64,000 nucleotides of DNA from the NCBI GenBank assembly GCA_021323705.1, contig JAJPKL010000023.1, positions 22,718 to 86,717 on the forward strand, read 5' to 3'. Under the pieces are notes generated by a model. It saw only the letters and a list, made by a program, of their open reading frames with translations, did no database searches and was not told where the DNA came from. Position numbers and translations under genes: made by a program. Source of the stretch: Nitrososphaerota archaeon. Its GTDB lineage: Archaea > Thermoproteota > Nitrososphaeria > Nitrososphaerales > Nitrosopumilaceae. Positions 35,005-45,292 of this stretch are shown in pieces; the stretch's first letter is position 1, and each line of letters starts with the position of its first letter.

Positions 35005-35757
35005 CTATCTTTCTTGAGTTGTTGGCCTAATTGTTATCTCGTTGACATTCATGTGCGGGGGTGATTCTATTGCAAAAAGTATAGAGTTTGCAATGTCTTC
35101 TGCCTTCAATGCCTGCATCTCTTTGACAGACTTTACAAAAGCCTCAAGCGATTTGTCAGTAATGGTGTCTGTAAGTTCTGTTGCCACTACTCCAGGTTCA
35201 ATTGTAGTTACACGTATGTTATTTCGGGTTGAGAGTTCCTGCCTCAATCCCTCACTAAATGCCCTTACAGCATATTTTGTTGCACAATACACACTTCCTG
35301 CAGGGAAGACTACTCTCCCGGCAATTGATGAGATGTTTACTATATGACCAGACTTTTGTTTTAGCAGATGAGGAACTGCGGCTGCGGTACAATACAACAC
35401 GCCCTTGATGTTTACGTCAACCATTCTGTCCCATTCATCAACTTTGAGATTTTTTACAAAGCTCAAGGGCATTAGGCCTGCGTTGTTAATTAGAATATCA
35501 ATACGGTTCCATTTTTTTATTGCAGCATCGATTAAATTTTCACAGTCGCTTCGCTTTGTCACATCACATGCAGTGGTAATGCATTCGCCACCCGCTTTCT
35601 CAATCTCTTTTTGTAGTTGTTCCAGTCTGTCTTTTCTTCTTGCTCCTGCAACAACCTTTGCTCCAGCCTTTGCAACTGCCAAAGCTGTAGCAAACCCAAT
35701 TCCACTGCTTGCGCCAGTTATCACGACAACTTGCCCCTTTATCATGCTAGAAGTCAT
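35005..35757 (-). CDS. Short-chain dehydrogenase/reductase
   Basis: A 250-residue classical SDR: TGASSGIG (14-21), NNAG (92-95), S143/S144, Y157 and K161 (YCATKYA). GLRQELSTRNNIRVTTIEPGVVATEL is typical of the SDR subgroup annotated as NADP-dependent alcohol or serine dehydrogenases. Substrate unknown. An alternative start at the ATG of MIKGQVVV, four codons in, is possible. 23 bp separate it from the FAD oxidoreductase. Confidence 0.85.
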   Translation of the reverse strand: MTSSMIKGQVVVITGASSGIGFATALAVAKAGAKVVAGARRKDRLEQLQKEIEKAGGECITTACDVTKRSDCENLIDAAIKKWNRIDILINNAGLMPLSFVKNLKVDEWDRMVDVNIKGVLYCTAAAVPHLLKQKSGHIVNISSIAGRVVFPAGSVYCATKYAVRAFSEGLRQELSTRNNIRVTTIEPGVVATELTDTITDKSLEAFVKSVKEMQALKAEDIANSILFAIESPPHMNVNEITIRPTTQER

Positions 35758-35866
35758 TTTTCATCTGACCTTTTTGCGTAATTAAGTCTTGTCAATTAAT
35801 TCCAATGATTATGAAAATTAACTTTGCTTCTTAACATTGATTTAGGATCATGCACGAATAGAAAAT

Positions 35867-36094
35867 ATGGAACAAGTCGACTGCGCATACTGCGGAGAAA
35901 AAACCGATCTGCCATTTCAGTGCAATTACTGCAGTGATAAGTTTTGTTCAGAACATAGGTTACCAGAGGACCACAGGTGTGTCAAACTTCATCAGATCAG
36001 AGCAAAAAGATTTGGAGAAAATAAAATTCAGAGAAGAAAAGGCATTGGAAGACAGGGTTTCATAAAACGAGTCTTTGGCAAGCTAGGTCAGTAA
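35867..36094 (+). CDS. AN1-type zinc-finger protein
   Basis: A 75-residue protein. CAYCGEKTDLPFQCNYCSDKFCSEHRLPEDHRC matches the AN1 pattern of Cys/His zinc ligands, here given as positions about 6-38. A basic tail (KRFGENKIQRRKGIGRQG) follows. Archaeal AN1 proteins are of unknown role; nucleic acid or ubiquitin-like partner binding is suggested by eukaryotic relatives. Confidence 0.85.
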   Translation: MEQVDCAYCGEKTDLPFQCNYCSDKFCSEHRLPEDHRCVKLHQIRAKRFGENKIQRRKGIGRQGFIKRVFGKLGQ

Positions 36095-36360
36095 AGGGCT
36101 TTTTGTGGGTTGAGTTTTGACAGTTTTGCTTGGTAAAGCAGAGCAATTGCTAATGCTAAAAGCACACCAGCAGTGAGCCAGTGGGCCACATGCATGACAA
36201 GATAGGCTATTCCAAATCCAATGCATGATACTGCCTGTGTTAAGAGTTTTATCCAGTTTGGTATCTTGGCTACCCTGCTTATCATTTCTATGGCAAACAA
36301 AGCTACAACGGGATAAATTATGATTTCAAAGTAGACATCAAGGTCTATACCATTGTGCAT
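36088..36360 (-). CDS. Small three-helix membrane protein
   Basis: A 90-residue protein with hydrophobic segments near 10-27, 35-58 and 60-80 (IIYPVVALFAIEMI, AVSCIGFGIAYLVMHV, LTAGVLLALAIALLY). Ends in a short basic tail. It lies directly downstream of the GINS gene on the same strand but shows no link to replication. Family not recognised. Confidence 0.6.
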   Translation of the reverse strand: MHNGIDLDVYFEIIIYPVVALFAIEMISRVAKIPNWIKLLTQAVSCIGFGIAYLVMHVAHWLTAGVLLALAIALLYQAKLSKLNPQKALY

Positions 36361-36387
36361 GCCATATCACCTGCATTTACCCAATTT

Positions 36388-36945
36388 CTAGTCTTCCCAA
36401 CTTATCTTTACTGCTACTTTTTTGGCAATAAGAGCTCGGGCATTCTCAAACGGTAGCGTTGCAACATCCTCAGCCTCAAAAGGGCCATATGTTTGAAGAT
36501 CTGTTCCCACTATCTGGTCTATTGGTTTGAGGAATCTAACAACAATAGTTCTAGAACGGTGGTTTTTTGCTACAGTTTCAAGAAGTTTTAACCTTCCATT
36601 TAGTGTTGCAGAAAGAATTGTTTCTTTTCTTTGTCTTAATTCATCTTCGGAATCAAGGATGAATCTTTCTTCATCAAGTAGGTTGGAATAATCAAGTTCA
36701 TCCATCCCTACTGCTTTTTCAATTCTAATTTTCAAAAGAAGTGACGTCATGTCAGTTATCATTTTTACAAGTGAGTCTTTGATCTTTGATTCAACTCCAT
36801 CATAGTCTTGATTTTTTAAATTTCCAAGAAATTCTGCTATGTTGTTATACAGTTTGGAATCAAGCTCTTGCACTGTATCATTTTCCACTTCTCGAAGTAG
36901 TAAGGCATACAATGAGTTTGCATCAATTTTTTTTATTTCCGACAT
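36388..36945 (-). CDS. GINS complex subunit (Gins51-like)
   Basis: A 185-residue protein. The helical N-terminal domain (SLYALLLREVENDTVQELD ... EERFILDSEDELRQRKE) is followed by a small beta domain VVRFLKPIDQIVGTDLQTYG ... FENARALIAKKVAVKI. A-then-B order fits Gins51 (Sld5/Psf1 type). GINS activates MCM and links it to the replicase, so it belongs with PolD and Orc1/Cdc6 found further on. Confidence 0.8.
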   Translation of the reverse strand: MSEIKKIDANSLYALLLREVENDTVQELDSKLYNNIAEFLGNLKNQDYDGVESKIKDSLVKMITDMTSLLLKIRIEKAVGMDELDYSNLLDEERFILDSEDELRQRKETILSATLNGRLKLLETVAKNHRSRTIVVRFLKPIDQIVGTDLQTYGPFEAEDVATLPFENARALIAKKVAVKISWED

Positions 36946-36980
36946 TTACACACCCAACAATACTTAAATCATAGACCCCT

Positions 36981-38465
36981 TTGTTTTATGATCAAGGTGC
37001 AAAATTGCCATATAAAGTGATTGGTGGAGAACCAGTACCAACTTCATACTCTGCCGACGAAGTTTTTGCAAAAATCAAGCACGATCAAATAAAATTCATT
37101 GATTTACAGTTTACAGGTCTTAGGGGTAGGTTTCATCATACAACAATCTCAGCCAACCTCTTTACCCCTCAGCAAATGCAGGACGGCCTGCCAAAGCTAG
37201 ATGGTTCCTCAATTGTTGGATTTGCATCTATCCAAGATTCAGACATGGTGCTAAAACCAGACCCCAACACCTATGCAGTAATTCCATGGATGACAAATTC
37301 CAAGACAGCTAGGTTGATATGCGATGTGTATTGGGGATGGGGAAAGGGTAGGCTGGAAGCTGACCCAAGGGGCGTAGCACAAAAGGCAGAGAAACATCTG
37401 ACTACACAGGGCTTTGACACAAGTTACTGGGGGCCGGAGGTAGAGTTTTTCGTTTTTGATAGGATTCATTGGGATGTATTGACTCCCTACAAGGGCCAAT
37501 CGTATTCAATCGAGTCAAAGGAAGCGCCGTGGAACCAGGAAGGAAAGGGATATCCCATGGCATTGAAAAAGGGATACTATCCAAGCACTCCCGCTGACAC
37601 ACTTACAGAATACAGAAATGATTGTGTAGAATGTTTGAACGAATATTTTGGAATTTTATGCGATAACCACCATCATGAGGTAGCAACCGCAGGGCAGTGT
37701 GAGATTGACATAAGATACGATACCTTGACTAATGCCGCCGATGGAGCTCAGACCTACAAGTATGTGGTAAGAAACATTGCGACAAAATATGATAAAGTAG
37801 CTACGATGATGCCAAAGCCAATCTCAATGGATTCGGGCTCTGGAATGCACACCAATGTCAGCCTTTGGAAAGATGGCAAAAACGTATTCTACGATAAGGA
37901 TGATAAGGATGAGGTAAGCCAAGTAGCACGATATTACTGTGGCGGAATCATGAATCATGCAAGAGCCTTATCTGCAATTGTTGCGCCCACAACAAATTCT
38001 TACCATAGGCTAGTGCCAGGATATGAAGCACCGGTGTACATAGCGTGGAGCGCAAGTAACAGATCTGCAATAATCAGGATTCCAGCTCATTTCAAGGGGG
38101 AGAAGTATTCCAAGATAAAGAGGTTAGAATTCAGAGCGCCGGATCCATCTTCCAATCCATATCTAGTATTTGCTGCAGTTCTTGCTGCAGGACTTGATGG
38201 AATTAAAAAGAAGATGGATCCTGGAGACCCAGTTAATGAGGATATTTACAAGATGACCAAAGAGCAGAGGGATGCAAAGGGAATCAAAGACTTGCCTGCC
38301 ACTTTGGGAGAGGCACTTGATGAACTTGAAAGCGACAGAAAGTTTCTCAATTCAATATTTTCAAATGACACAATAGATAAGATAATTGAGATAGAAAGAG
38401 CAGACGATCACGAGATCTCAATAAGACCTCATCCTCACGAGTTCTATCTTTATTTTGATATCTAG
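36981..38465 (+). CDS. glnA: Glutamine synthetase (type I)
   Basis: A 494-residue enzyme. The beta-grasp segment FIDLQFTGLRGRFHH, the metal-binding GPEVEFFVFD, GSGMHTNVSLW, and the ATP/glutamate motif VAPTTNSYHRLVPGYEAP are all intact. EFRAPDPSSNPYLVFAAVLAAG closes the site. It assimilates ammonium into glutamine. The start is uncertain: TTG at 36981 is the first in frame after a TATA-like ACTTAAAT (36962-36969). TTG at 37005 is another option. Confidence 0.93.
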   Translation: MFYDQGAKLPYKVIGGEPVPTSYSADEVFAKIKHDQIKFIDLQFTGLRGRFHHTTISANLFTPQQMQDGLPKLDGSSIVGFASIQDSDMVLKPDPNTYAVIPWMTNSKTARLICDVYWGWGKGRLEADPRGVAQKAEKHLTTQGFDTSYWGPEVEFFVFDRIHWDVLTPYKGQSYSIESKEAPWNQEGKGYPMALKKGYYPSTPADTLTEYRNDCVECLNEYFGILCDNHHHEVATAGQCEIDIRYDTLTNAADGAQTYKYVVRNIATKYDKVATMMPKPISMDSGSGMHTNVSLWKDGKNVFYDKDDKDEVSQVARYYCGGIMNHARALSAIVAPTTNSYHRLVPGYEAPVYIAWSASNRSAIIRIPAHFKGEKYSKIKRLEFRAPDPSSNPYLVFAAVLAAGLDGIKKKMDPGDPVNEDIYKMTKEQRDAKGIKDLPATLGEALDELESDRKFLNSIFSNDTIDKIIEIERADDHEISIRPHPHEFYLYFDI

Positions 38466-38740
38466 ACTCTTCCTATCGCGGCATAAATCAAAAACATGGC
38501 CAGTGCCATAATTACCAGACCGATGATGAGATAGGCACGTCTGTGTCTATTGCCAGTTCCTCCCTTGTAAAGAGAGACTGCGCCTGCCATGCCTATGAAT
38601 AGAATTATTGTTCCAACTATGACTGGATCCCAAGCACTACGAGTAATAACTGGATAGAAGAGCCCGGAGAGCAGCGCAAAGAAAACTATTAGGTAGATGT
38701 ATTTTGCGCCAGCCAAAATTTTGTTGCTGCCCAGCTGCAT
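38462..38740 (-). CDS. Small three-helix membrane protein
   Basis: A 92-residue protein with helices at about 13-30, 37-57 and 70-88 and a polar loop YKGGTGNRHRRA. No motif. It lies between the thermosome gene (upstream, same strand) and glnA, whose stop it interlocks (CTAG). Confidence 0.6.
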   Translation of the reverse strand: MQLGSNKILAGAKYIYLIVFFALLSGLFYPVITRSAWDPVIVGTIILFIGMAGAVSLYKGGTGNRHRRAYLIIGLVIMALAMFLIYAAIGRV

Positions 38741-38793
38741 ATGGTTGCCTATCTACACTAGTCAAATAAACTTTGAGAAGAGAGTGGATTTGC

Positions 38794-40482
38794 TTATTCC
38801 ATGCCCATAGGTGGCATGCCCATACCGCCCATGCCTCCCATACCGCCCATTCCTTCCATGCCTCCCATACCACCTGGTGGAGGTCCTCCGGCGCTCTTGG
38901 CTACTGCAATTACATCATCAATTCTTAGAATCATTGATGCTGCTTCTGTTGCAGATGAGATTATTTGGTTTTTAACAGCCAAGGGTTCAAAGACATCGGT
39001 TGCGTGCATGCTGGCTACTTGGCCTTTCATTACATCGATGCCAGTCCACTTGTTTCCTTTAAGTTGTTTTGAACGTAATGATGCAAGTGTGTCTATTGGA
39101 TCCATTCCCGCATTCTCTGCAAGTGTAATTGGAATCACTTCAAGAGAATCTGCAAACTTTTCAACAGCCAGTTGTTCTCGTCCTTCAAGCGATTTTGCCC
39201 ATTCTCTTAGCTTTGTTGCAGCATAGGTTTCTGGTGCACCGCCACCTGCTACAATCATAGGATTTTCCATCACATCTTTGACAACCATTAATGCGTCATG
39301 AACTGATCTCTCAACTTCGTCAACAACTCTTTGAGAACCACCTCTTACAAGAAGTGTTACTGCTTTAGGATGTTTGCAACCTTCTACAAAGACCCATCTA
39401 TCAGTTTCTACTTTTCGTTCTTCTACTATTTCAGCAGAACCAAGATCTTTCTCAAATAGATCATCAAGATTTGTTATTATTCTTGCACCTGTTGCTTTTG
39501 CAAGTTTTGCCATATCGCTTTCTTTTACTCTTCTGACTGTAAGAATTCCTGCCTTTGCAAGGTAATGTTGTGCCATATCGTCGATGCCCTTCTGGCAAAA
39601 CAGGACGTTGGCTCCAGATGCAATGACTTTGTCAACCATGTTCTTTATCATTCTGTTTTCCTCATCAAGAAATGACTTCATCTGTTGTGGGTTCTGGATG
39701 TTTATCTTGGCATCAAATTCTGTTTTGTCAATCTCAAGTGCCGTATTGATTATGGCAATCTTTGCCCTCTCAATCTTCTTTGGCATTCCACTGTGGACTA
39801 CTTCCTTGTCAAGAACAATTCCTTTTGTAAATATAGAGTCTTTAATTGACCCGCCTGCTTTCTTTTCTACCTTGATGTCATCAATGTCTACTAGATAACC
39901 ATCGTCTGTTTTTTCTGCAACGGCTACTACTGCCTTTACTATCATGTCTGCCAAGTTTGCAGAATCTCTTCTTACAAGTTTTGTCTGCATTGATGTTCTT
40001 GCTATTCTTTCAAGAACTTCCTTATCGGTTGCAGTGACCTTGTCTGCTATCTTTGCCAAAAGCTCTCTTGCTTTCTGGGCAGCCTTTCTGTAACCATCAA
40101 CTATTATGGTTGGATGAACATCCTGTAAAATGAGAGATTCTGCGTTCTCCAAGAGCGCACCTGCAAGCACTACAGCAGATGTGGTTCCATCCCCCACCTC
40201 ATTGTCTGTTGCTTTGGAGATCTCAACTAGCATTTTTGCAGCTGGGTGTTGAACATCAATCTCTTTCAGAATAGTGGCACCATCATTTGTAATTGTAACA
40301 TCGCCTAAAGAATCCACAAGCATCTTATCCATTCCTCTTGGGCCAAGGCTGGTATGAATAATCTCTGCAATTAGCTTTGCAGCTGTAATGTTATTTTTCT
40401 GAGCATCACGACCCTTGGTTTGGGTTGCGCCCTCTTTTAGTATAACAACAGGAATTCCTCCCGCTGATGCTTGAACTGACAT
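38794..40482 (-). CDS. thsA: Thermosome (group II chaperonin) subunit
   Basis: A 562-residue chaperonin. [22 protein letters not shown] and [15 protein letters not shown] form the ATP site, and [10 protein letters not shown] lies in the C-terminal equatorial part. The tail is a Gly/Met-rich run of GGMGGM units. It folds proteins in a double-ring particle. Thaumarchaea often have more than one subunit gene; only this one is in the window. Confidence 0.95.
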   Translation of the reverse strand: MSVQASAGGIPVVILKEGATQTKGRDAQKNNITAAKLIAEIIHTSLGPRGMDKMLVDSLGDVTITNDGATILKEIDVQHPAAKMLVEISKATDNEVGDGTTSAVVLAGALLENAESLILQDVHPTIIVDGYRKAAQKARELLAKIADKVTATDKEVLERIARTSMQTKLVRRDSANLADMIVKAVVAVAEKTDDGYLVDIDDIKVEKKAGGSIKDSIFTKGIVLDKEVVHSGMPKKIERAKIAIINTALEIDKTEFDAKINIQNPQQMKSFLDEENRMIKNMVDKVIASGANVLFCQKGIDDMAQHYLAKAGILTVRRVKESDMAKLAKATGARIITNLDDLFEKDLGSAEIVEERKVETDRWVFVEGCKHPKAVTLLVRGGSQRVVDEVERSVHDALMVVKDVMENPMIVAGGGAPETYAATKLREWAKSLEGREQLAVEKFADSLEVIPITLAENAGMDPIDTLASLRSKQLKGNKWTGIDVMKGQVASMHATDVFEPLAVKNQIISSATEAASMILRIDDVIAVAKSAGGPPPGGMGGMEGMGGMGGMGGMGMPPMGME

Positions 40483-40597
40483 GTTTTAGTTGAGAACGAT
40501 TTTCCCTTATTATTCTTTATGTAGGCAGTTTGTGATGGATTGAATTTTCTGCAATTTTGAACGATATTTTAAATTAGGAAAGCCAATCGAACAAGTC

Positions 40598-41920
40598 ATG
40601 TCACGTTCTTCACCACGTCTTGCTTACAAAGAAGTGCTCTCCATGCTCAAGACCCATAACCAATGGTTTGCAGAATCTATCCCATTAATTGCAAGTGAAA
40701 ACATTCCAAGTCCGGCAGTCAGAGAAGCAACCATTTCTGACTTTGCAAATAGGTATGCAGAAGGGTGGCCAGGTGAGCGAGTCTATGCCGGATGCGTCTA
40801 CATAGATAAGGTAGAATTCAAGTGCATGGAACTTGCTCAAAGACTCTTCAAGGCAGAGTTTGTTGATGTAAGGCCGATTTCAGGAGTTGTTGCTAATTTG
40901 GCAATTTATTCAGCATTTACCAACCCAGGTGATGTGATGCTTGCACCATCTATTCCCTCTGGCGGACACATATCACATGGCAAAAAAGAACATTCGGGTA
41001 CGGCAGGACTGGTACACGGATTGGATATAGAGTTCTATCCATTTGATGCAGAAGAGATGGCAATTGATGTAGATAAGACAAAGCAAAAAGTGCAGGAGCT
41101 TGAGAAAGCGGGCAGGACTCCAAAACTTGCGATGTTTGGAGGTTCGGTGTTTTTGTTTCCCCATCCTGTAAAGGAACTTGCGGATTTTCTGAAAAGTTAC
41201 AAGATGTTCATAAACTATGATGGGGCTCATGTGGCTGGACTTATTGCAGGAGGCCAGTTCCAAGATCCGCTCAGAGAGGGAGCTGATGCGATGACCATGA
41301 GCACACACAAAACCCTCTTTGGTCCACAGGGAGGAATGATCTGCTCCTTTAACAAGTATGGTGAAGAGATCAAAAAGGCAACATTTCCAGGCATGACAAG
41401 CAATCACCATTTGCACCACATGGCAGGAAAGGCCATTACGTTTGCAGAAATGTTAGAGTTTGGTAAAAAATATGCAGCCCAAGTAGTCAAGAACGCAAAG
41501 ACTTTGGCAGAAGCTCTAAGCTCAGAAGGATTTACTGTACTAGGAGAAAAGCGGGGATTTACAAAATCACATCAAATTGTAGTCAACGTTCTTTCATTTG
41601 GTGATGGGGGTACTATAGAGGCTGACCTTGAGAAAGCAAACATCATTGTAAATAGACAGCTTATTCCAGGAGACATCAAGGCAGGACGCAACTACTTCCA
41701 TCCGGGAGGAATGAGGCTTGGAGTCGCAGAGCTGACAAGACTTGGAATGGGTAGCTCAGAAATGAAACAAGTTGCCGAATTCATAAAAAATGTAGTAGTA
41801 GACAAAAAAGACAAGAAAAAGATTGCAGCAGAGGTAAAGCGATTCAGAAAGAAATTCCAAAAGGTCCGTTATTGCTTTGAAAGCAAAATGGGTGGCTATG
41901 ACTATGTTAAGCTTCGTTAG
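40598..41920 (+). CDS. glyA: Serine hydroxymethyltransferase
   Basis: A 440-residue PLP enzyme. IPLIASENIPSPAVREA opens the active site, NRYAEGWPGERVYAGC is the substrate loop, and MSTHKTLFGPQGG carries the PLP lysine. It interconverts serine and glycine with a C1 carrier. The C-terminus is somewhat extended, with a Lys-rich segment. ATG start; stop interlocks with that of the polymerase gene (TTAG). Confidence 0.93.
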   Translation: MSRSSPRLAYKEVLSMLKTHNQWFAESIPLIASENIPSPAVREATISDFANRYAEGWPGERVYAGCVYIDKVEFKCMELAQRLFKAEFVDVRPISGVVANLAIYSAFTNPGDVMLAPSIPSGGHISHGKKEHSGTAGLVHGLDIEFYPFDAEEMAIDVDKTKQKVQELEKAGRTPKLAMFGGSVFLFPHPVKELADFLKSYKMFINYDGAHVAGLIAGGQFQDPLREGADAMTMSTHKTLFGPQGGMICSFNKYGEEIKKATFPGMTSNHHLHHMAGKAITFAEMLEFGKKYAAQVVKNAKTLAEALSSEGFTVLGEKRGFTKSHQIVVNVLSFGDGGTIEADLEKANIIVNRQLIPGDIKAGRNYFHPGGMRLGVAELTRLGMGSSEMKQVAEFIKNVVVDKKDKKKIAAEVKRFRKKFQKVRYCFESKMGGYDYVKLR

Positions 41921-44900
41921 GCATAGTCTGTAAGCAGAGCCTGGCTGCCATCTTCCTTACCAAACACAAGTTCAAGCTCGTCCAGTAAAGAGAGAACCCT
42001 TCCTCTCAGATATGGTTCTATTCTATATTTGCCAAGCATCCTTTTTGCAAGTTTTAGATATTTTTGAACAGACGGTCTTGTCATCGTTTGAATCAGTTTG
42101 TTTCCGCACTCTAGACATTTTCCTGCCAAGGGAATTCGCCTATAACTTGCGCCACAAGACGTACACCTAAATGACTGTCCTGAATATGCCCTGAGATTTC
42201 CCATAATGTCAGGCAAGAGATGAGTGGTCATGACCATGGAGACCACCTCGCTTGGGTCCACTGCGTTGATAATATCAGCAGTCCTGATCTGCATGTCAAG
42301 TTTTTCAAGGACAGAGCCAAGTGTAGAATATGCACTGCGAGATTTTGATGTGGTGAGGGTGCTGGTATTGTGTGTGAATCCGTAGCCGTAGAATTGTTTT
42401 TCAGTTTCTAGTCTTGATTTTAGAATCTCGACTTCCTTTATCTCACTTGCTTTTGCTTTTTGTAGAGTTGCTTCAAAAAACGACAGAGGATAGCTTGTTA
42501 CTACCTCAAAGTTGTGTGCTTGTCTTTGAACCTCTTGTGGTATTACGATTGGTTGCACAAGTAGAGGAGCATCCATCAGTCCACCAATCTTGTCGGACAA
42601 GAATAATCGTGAAAAGTTGAGCAAGCTGTCCATCAACAACATTAACGAGTCTGCATCACCGTCAGCGTCTCTTCTTTTTGCGGAATGCCATACCGCAGTA
42701 CCAAGACAGACTTGGGTGTTCGTATAACCAATTATTCTTCCTACAATACCAACAGAGGTATGTGGTGCAAGGCCGATTATCAAGTGCCCAATGAGGTCAT
42801 CAGTATTTCTTACGTTATAGTATGGGGGATGAGCAAATAATTTTTCAAGCTCCTTGTCAAGATACTGGCAGACAAGGACCAAGCTATCACCACATTCTTT
42901 TGGAATTATGACGTCTTGTATCTTTAGCTCAACCAGCTGGTCATCATTTTCAAGCGGCTTGCCGTCAATGTCATGGGCATATCCAAGGCCTGCAAGTTTT
43001 TCCGGTGTCGTGCCAATCCATGAGGGTTTAAAATGAGAGATTGGTGCGTTGGTCGCGTCAAATCTAATAGTTCCATCCTTGAATACGTTGAGGTTCAGAC
43101 TTTGTCTGATGAGCCCTTTTTCCAAAGGTTCTGGAACCCTGTCTTGATTGATTAGCTCCTTTACTCCCTTGAATGGCTCTTGTGCACGAATGCTTGTTCT
43201 TTCTTGTGCCAAGTAGAGCAACTCCTTGAGAGGAAATGCGCGGTAAGAGTGAGCAGACGCTTTTATCTTGCACTTTGGACAATGGGATTCTTCTAATTCA
43301 TTACGGCATTTTGGACAAACAAACGTTGTAGAAGTCTTTGTTTTGCAGCGTGGGCACACTATGCTTATCGAAGGAAGGTTACAATTTTTGCACATTCTGT
43401 TGTTGATGTTGCAGTAAAAGTTGGGCTGCTTTGCCGCCTTGATGAGGTCACGTGAGGCACCCCCCTTACTTCCTACAGGAAATAAAGTATGTACTGGCGG
43501 TTTCATCTTTCTAAGTGATGCCTTTTCTGGTCTTCCTACCCGTACGCCTATAGCGATAGAGAACTTGGGCATTATCTTGATTCCGGAGGATATTGAGATT
43601 ATTTCTGGAACTGATAATGTCTTGTCAAGATGGATTGGTTTTCTAAAAAGCAAGTTAAAGAAAATTTTTGCTTCCGTATCTTTTAGTACGATTGCATCGC
43701 CTGCTACCTCATGGGGCACCCCAAGTTTTTCCAGAACTTCCTTTGCATCCATCTGATAAATTATTAGCTCAGATTCTATCTTGGTTGGAGTAAGGATCTT
43801 TTCTAGTTCTTCAACTGTTATCTGATCCCAATAATACAAATAGTGGGGGTGAAGCCCTATTCCAAAATTGAGTGATATTTTAAATGCCTCATCAAGGTCT
43901 GGGGCCTTGGTTACATAGCTTAGCAACTCAAGATCATTTGGTTCGTACTTGGCAAGTTTTTGTTTTAGGTCTTCAATCCAAAACTCTTCTACATATCCAG
44001 TAGGTACTAGTTCTGCGTTGTTCTCAAGAAAGTCGCCGTAGCTTATGAGAATATCTCCGAGGTGTAGAATTTTTTCAATATGTGGTTTTAGCTGAATTCC
44101 ATGTGGGGTGTTCCTTATCTTGACTACATTTCCGTTATCTAGTCTAACAATTGGGGTATCAATCGAGTCAACAAATGCGATAGTGGAGGCTTTTCCTGGG
44201 ATGTCAAGCTTGATCTGGGTGCCTACAGCAATTACATGGTCTAAAATTTCTGCAACAACTGGATGGATGCCAATTGATGCAAAGCCTGTGTTGTATGCAC
44301 GACCATACCTAAGTCGAAATCCGCCAAGTTTTTTCGGTATTGAAAGAACAGATCTTCCTGTAATTACCTCTCTCATCCTATGAGCCGCTGCGTCCTCATC
44401 TCCTGTTTGGATTGCACCTTTTAGGTCTTTGAGCCATTCCCATCCATCTAGTTTGAATAAATCAATCAATTTTAGCAACTTGCGGGACCTGCCAATTAGT
44501 CCATCGTTGAGTACACGGAGCGCACCGCCTCGTACCCTGTTTGTGCTTATTCTTGTCATGTTTCTATGGCTTACAATCTCTACTGGGTCGGTGTCTATGC
44601 CGTCAAGTTCTACCGAGAGGTTTGAGATGACAGTTACCACATCCTCATCAGGAACATGGAATTGGAAGCTTCCTACCTCCCTCTCATAGAGACGCAGTTC
44701 CTCAACAAATCTACCGGTCTCATCATCGTACGAGTTTGCCTTGTATCGGCCAAGGCCTGCAATCTTGCGTACATGGTCTGCAATAAGCATGGTAGATGCT
44801 GCCTCTGTGCCTCCTGCAGAGCGTATTGGCCCTGCAAATGAGACAGATAGGTATTCGGAACCGTCTGCATTCTTCTTTATCCTGACCTCGCTTATTCCCT

Positions 44901-45291
44901 GAAGTGGGGCTATGGTTACTCCTTCGGTAACTATGGCTAAACCCACACGCACGGCCAAGTCTAGTTTTTCCTGAAGGCTTGTATCGGTACCAGAGTACTT
45001 GCCTTGTGCTATATCTTCTGCAAGCTTGAGGGCGGCAAGTTCCTTAGTTGTTGTTTGGATTAGTTTCCTAAGGTTTTCTGTAACATCGATGTCGTGCATT
45101 TTTGAGACACGGTCAGCAAGATCAAACGCAATCTTGGGCTCTACCATCCCAGAGGAATCTGACAAGGTTGCTTTGGCAGCAGCCGCCTTTTCAAAGATAG
45201 TAAAGACCTCATTTGATATCTTGTTATAATAATCAAAATATGATTTTGGCATTGGGACTTCTTTGAGCCTCAATGCTACGTTTTCAGACAT
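41917..45291 (-). CDS. polC: DNA polymerase D large subunit (DP2)
   Basis: An 1124-residue protein. The catalytic Asp cluster is RRDADGDADSLMLLMD. Zinc-binding clusters are in CNINNRMCKNCNLPS, IVCPRCKTKT, FVCPKCRNE and SHCPKCK, with a late CTSCGASY ... KCLECGN. N-terminal EVRIKKNADGSEYLSVSFAGP is family-typical. Together with DP1 (at 49.5 kb) it forms the archaeal replicative polymerase. No intein is visible and the length is normal. It lies directly downstream of the GGGP synthase gene, one base apart. Confidence 0.95.
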   Translation of the reverse strand: MSENVALRLKEVPMPKSYFDYYNKISNEVFTIFEKAAAAKATLSDSSGMVEPKIAFDLADRVSKMHDIDVTENLRKLIQTTTKELAALKLAEDIAQGKYSGTDTSLQEKLDLAVRVGLAIVTEGVTIAPLQGISEVRIKKNADGSEYLSVSFAGPIRSAGGTEAASTMLIADHVRKIAGLGRYKANSYDDETGRFVEELRLYEREVGSFQFHVPDEDVVTVISNLSVELDGIDTDPVEIVSHRNMTRISTNRVRGGALRVLNDGLIGRSRKLLKLIDLFKLDGWEWLKDLKGAIQTGDEDAAAHRMREVITGRSVLSIPKKLGGFRLRYGRAYNTGFASIGIHPVVAEILDHVIAVGTQIKLDIPGKASTIAFVDSIDTPIVRLDNGNVVKIRNTPHGIQLKPHIEKILHLGDILISYGDFLENNAELVPTGYVEEFWIEDLKQKLAKYEPNDLELLSYVTKAPDLDEAFKISLNFGIGLHPHYLYYWDQITVEELEKILTPTKIESELIIYQMDAKEVLEKLGVPHEVAGDAIVLKDTEAKIFFNLLFRKPIHLDKTLSVPEIISISSGIKIMPKFSIAIGVRVGRPEKASLRKMKPPVHTLFPVGSKGGASRDLIKAAKQPNFYCNINNRMCKNCNLPSISIVCPRCKTKTSTTFVCPKCRNELEESHCPKCKIKASAHSYRAFPLKELLYLAQERTSIRAQEPFKGVKELINQDRVPEPLEKGLIRQSLNLNVFKDGTIRFDATNAPISHFKPSWIGTTPEKLAGLGYAHDIDGKPLENDDQLVELKIQDVIIPKECGDSLVLVCQYLDKELEKLFAHPPYYNVRNTDDLIGHLIIGLAPHTSVGIVGRIIGYTNTQVCLGTAVWHSAKRRDADGDADSLMLLMDSLLNFSRLFLSDKIGGLMDAPLLVQPIVIPQEVQRQAHNFEVVTSYPLSFFEATLQKAKASEIKEVEILKSRLETEKQFYGYGFTHNTSTLTTSKSRSAYSTLGSVLEKLDMQIRTADIINAVDPSEVVSMVMTTHLLPDIMGNLRAYSGQSFRCTSCGASYRRIPLAGKCLECGNKLIQTMTRPSVQKYLKLAKRMLGKYRIEPYLRGRVLSLLDELELVFGKEDGSQALLTDYA

Positions 45292-45292
45292 G

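Noticed and set aside
38801..39226. Long Pro/Ser-rich frame antisense to the thermosome gene
   Set aside because: It is the mirror of the Gly/Met tail and conserved thermosome codons; the thermosome reading is certain.
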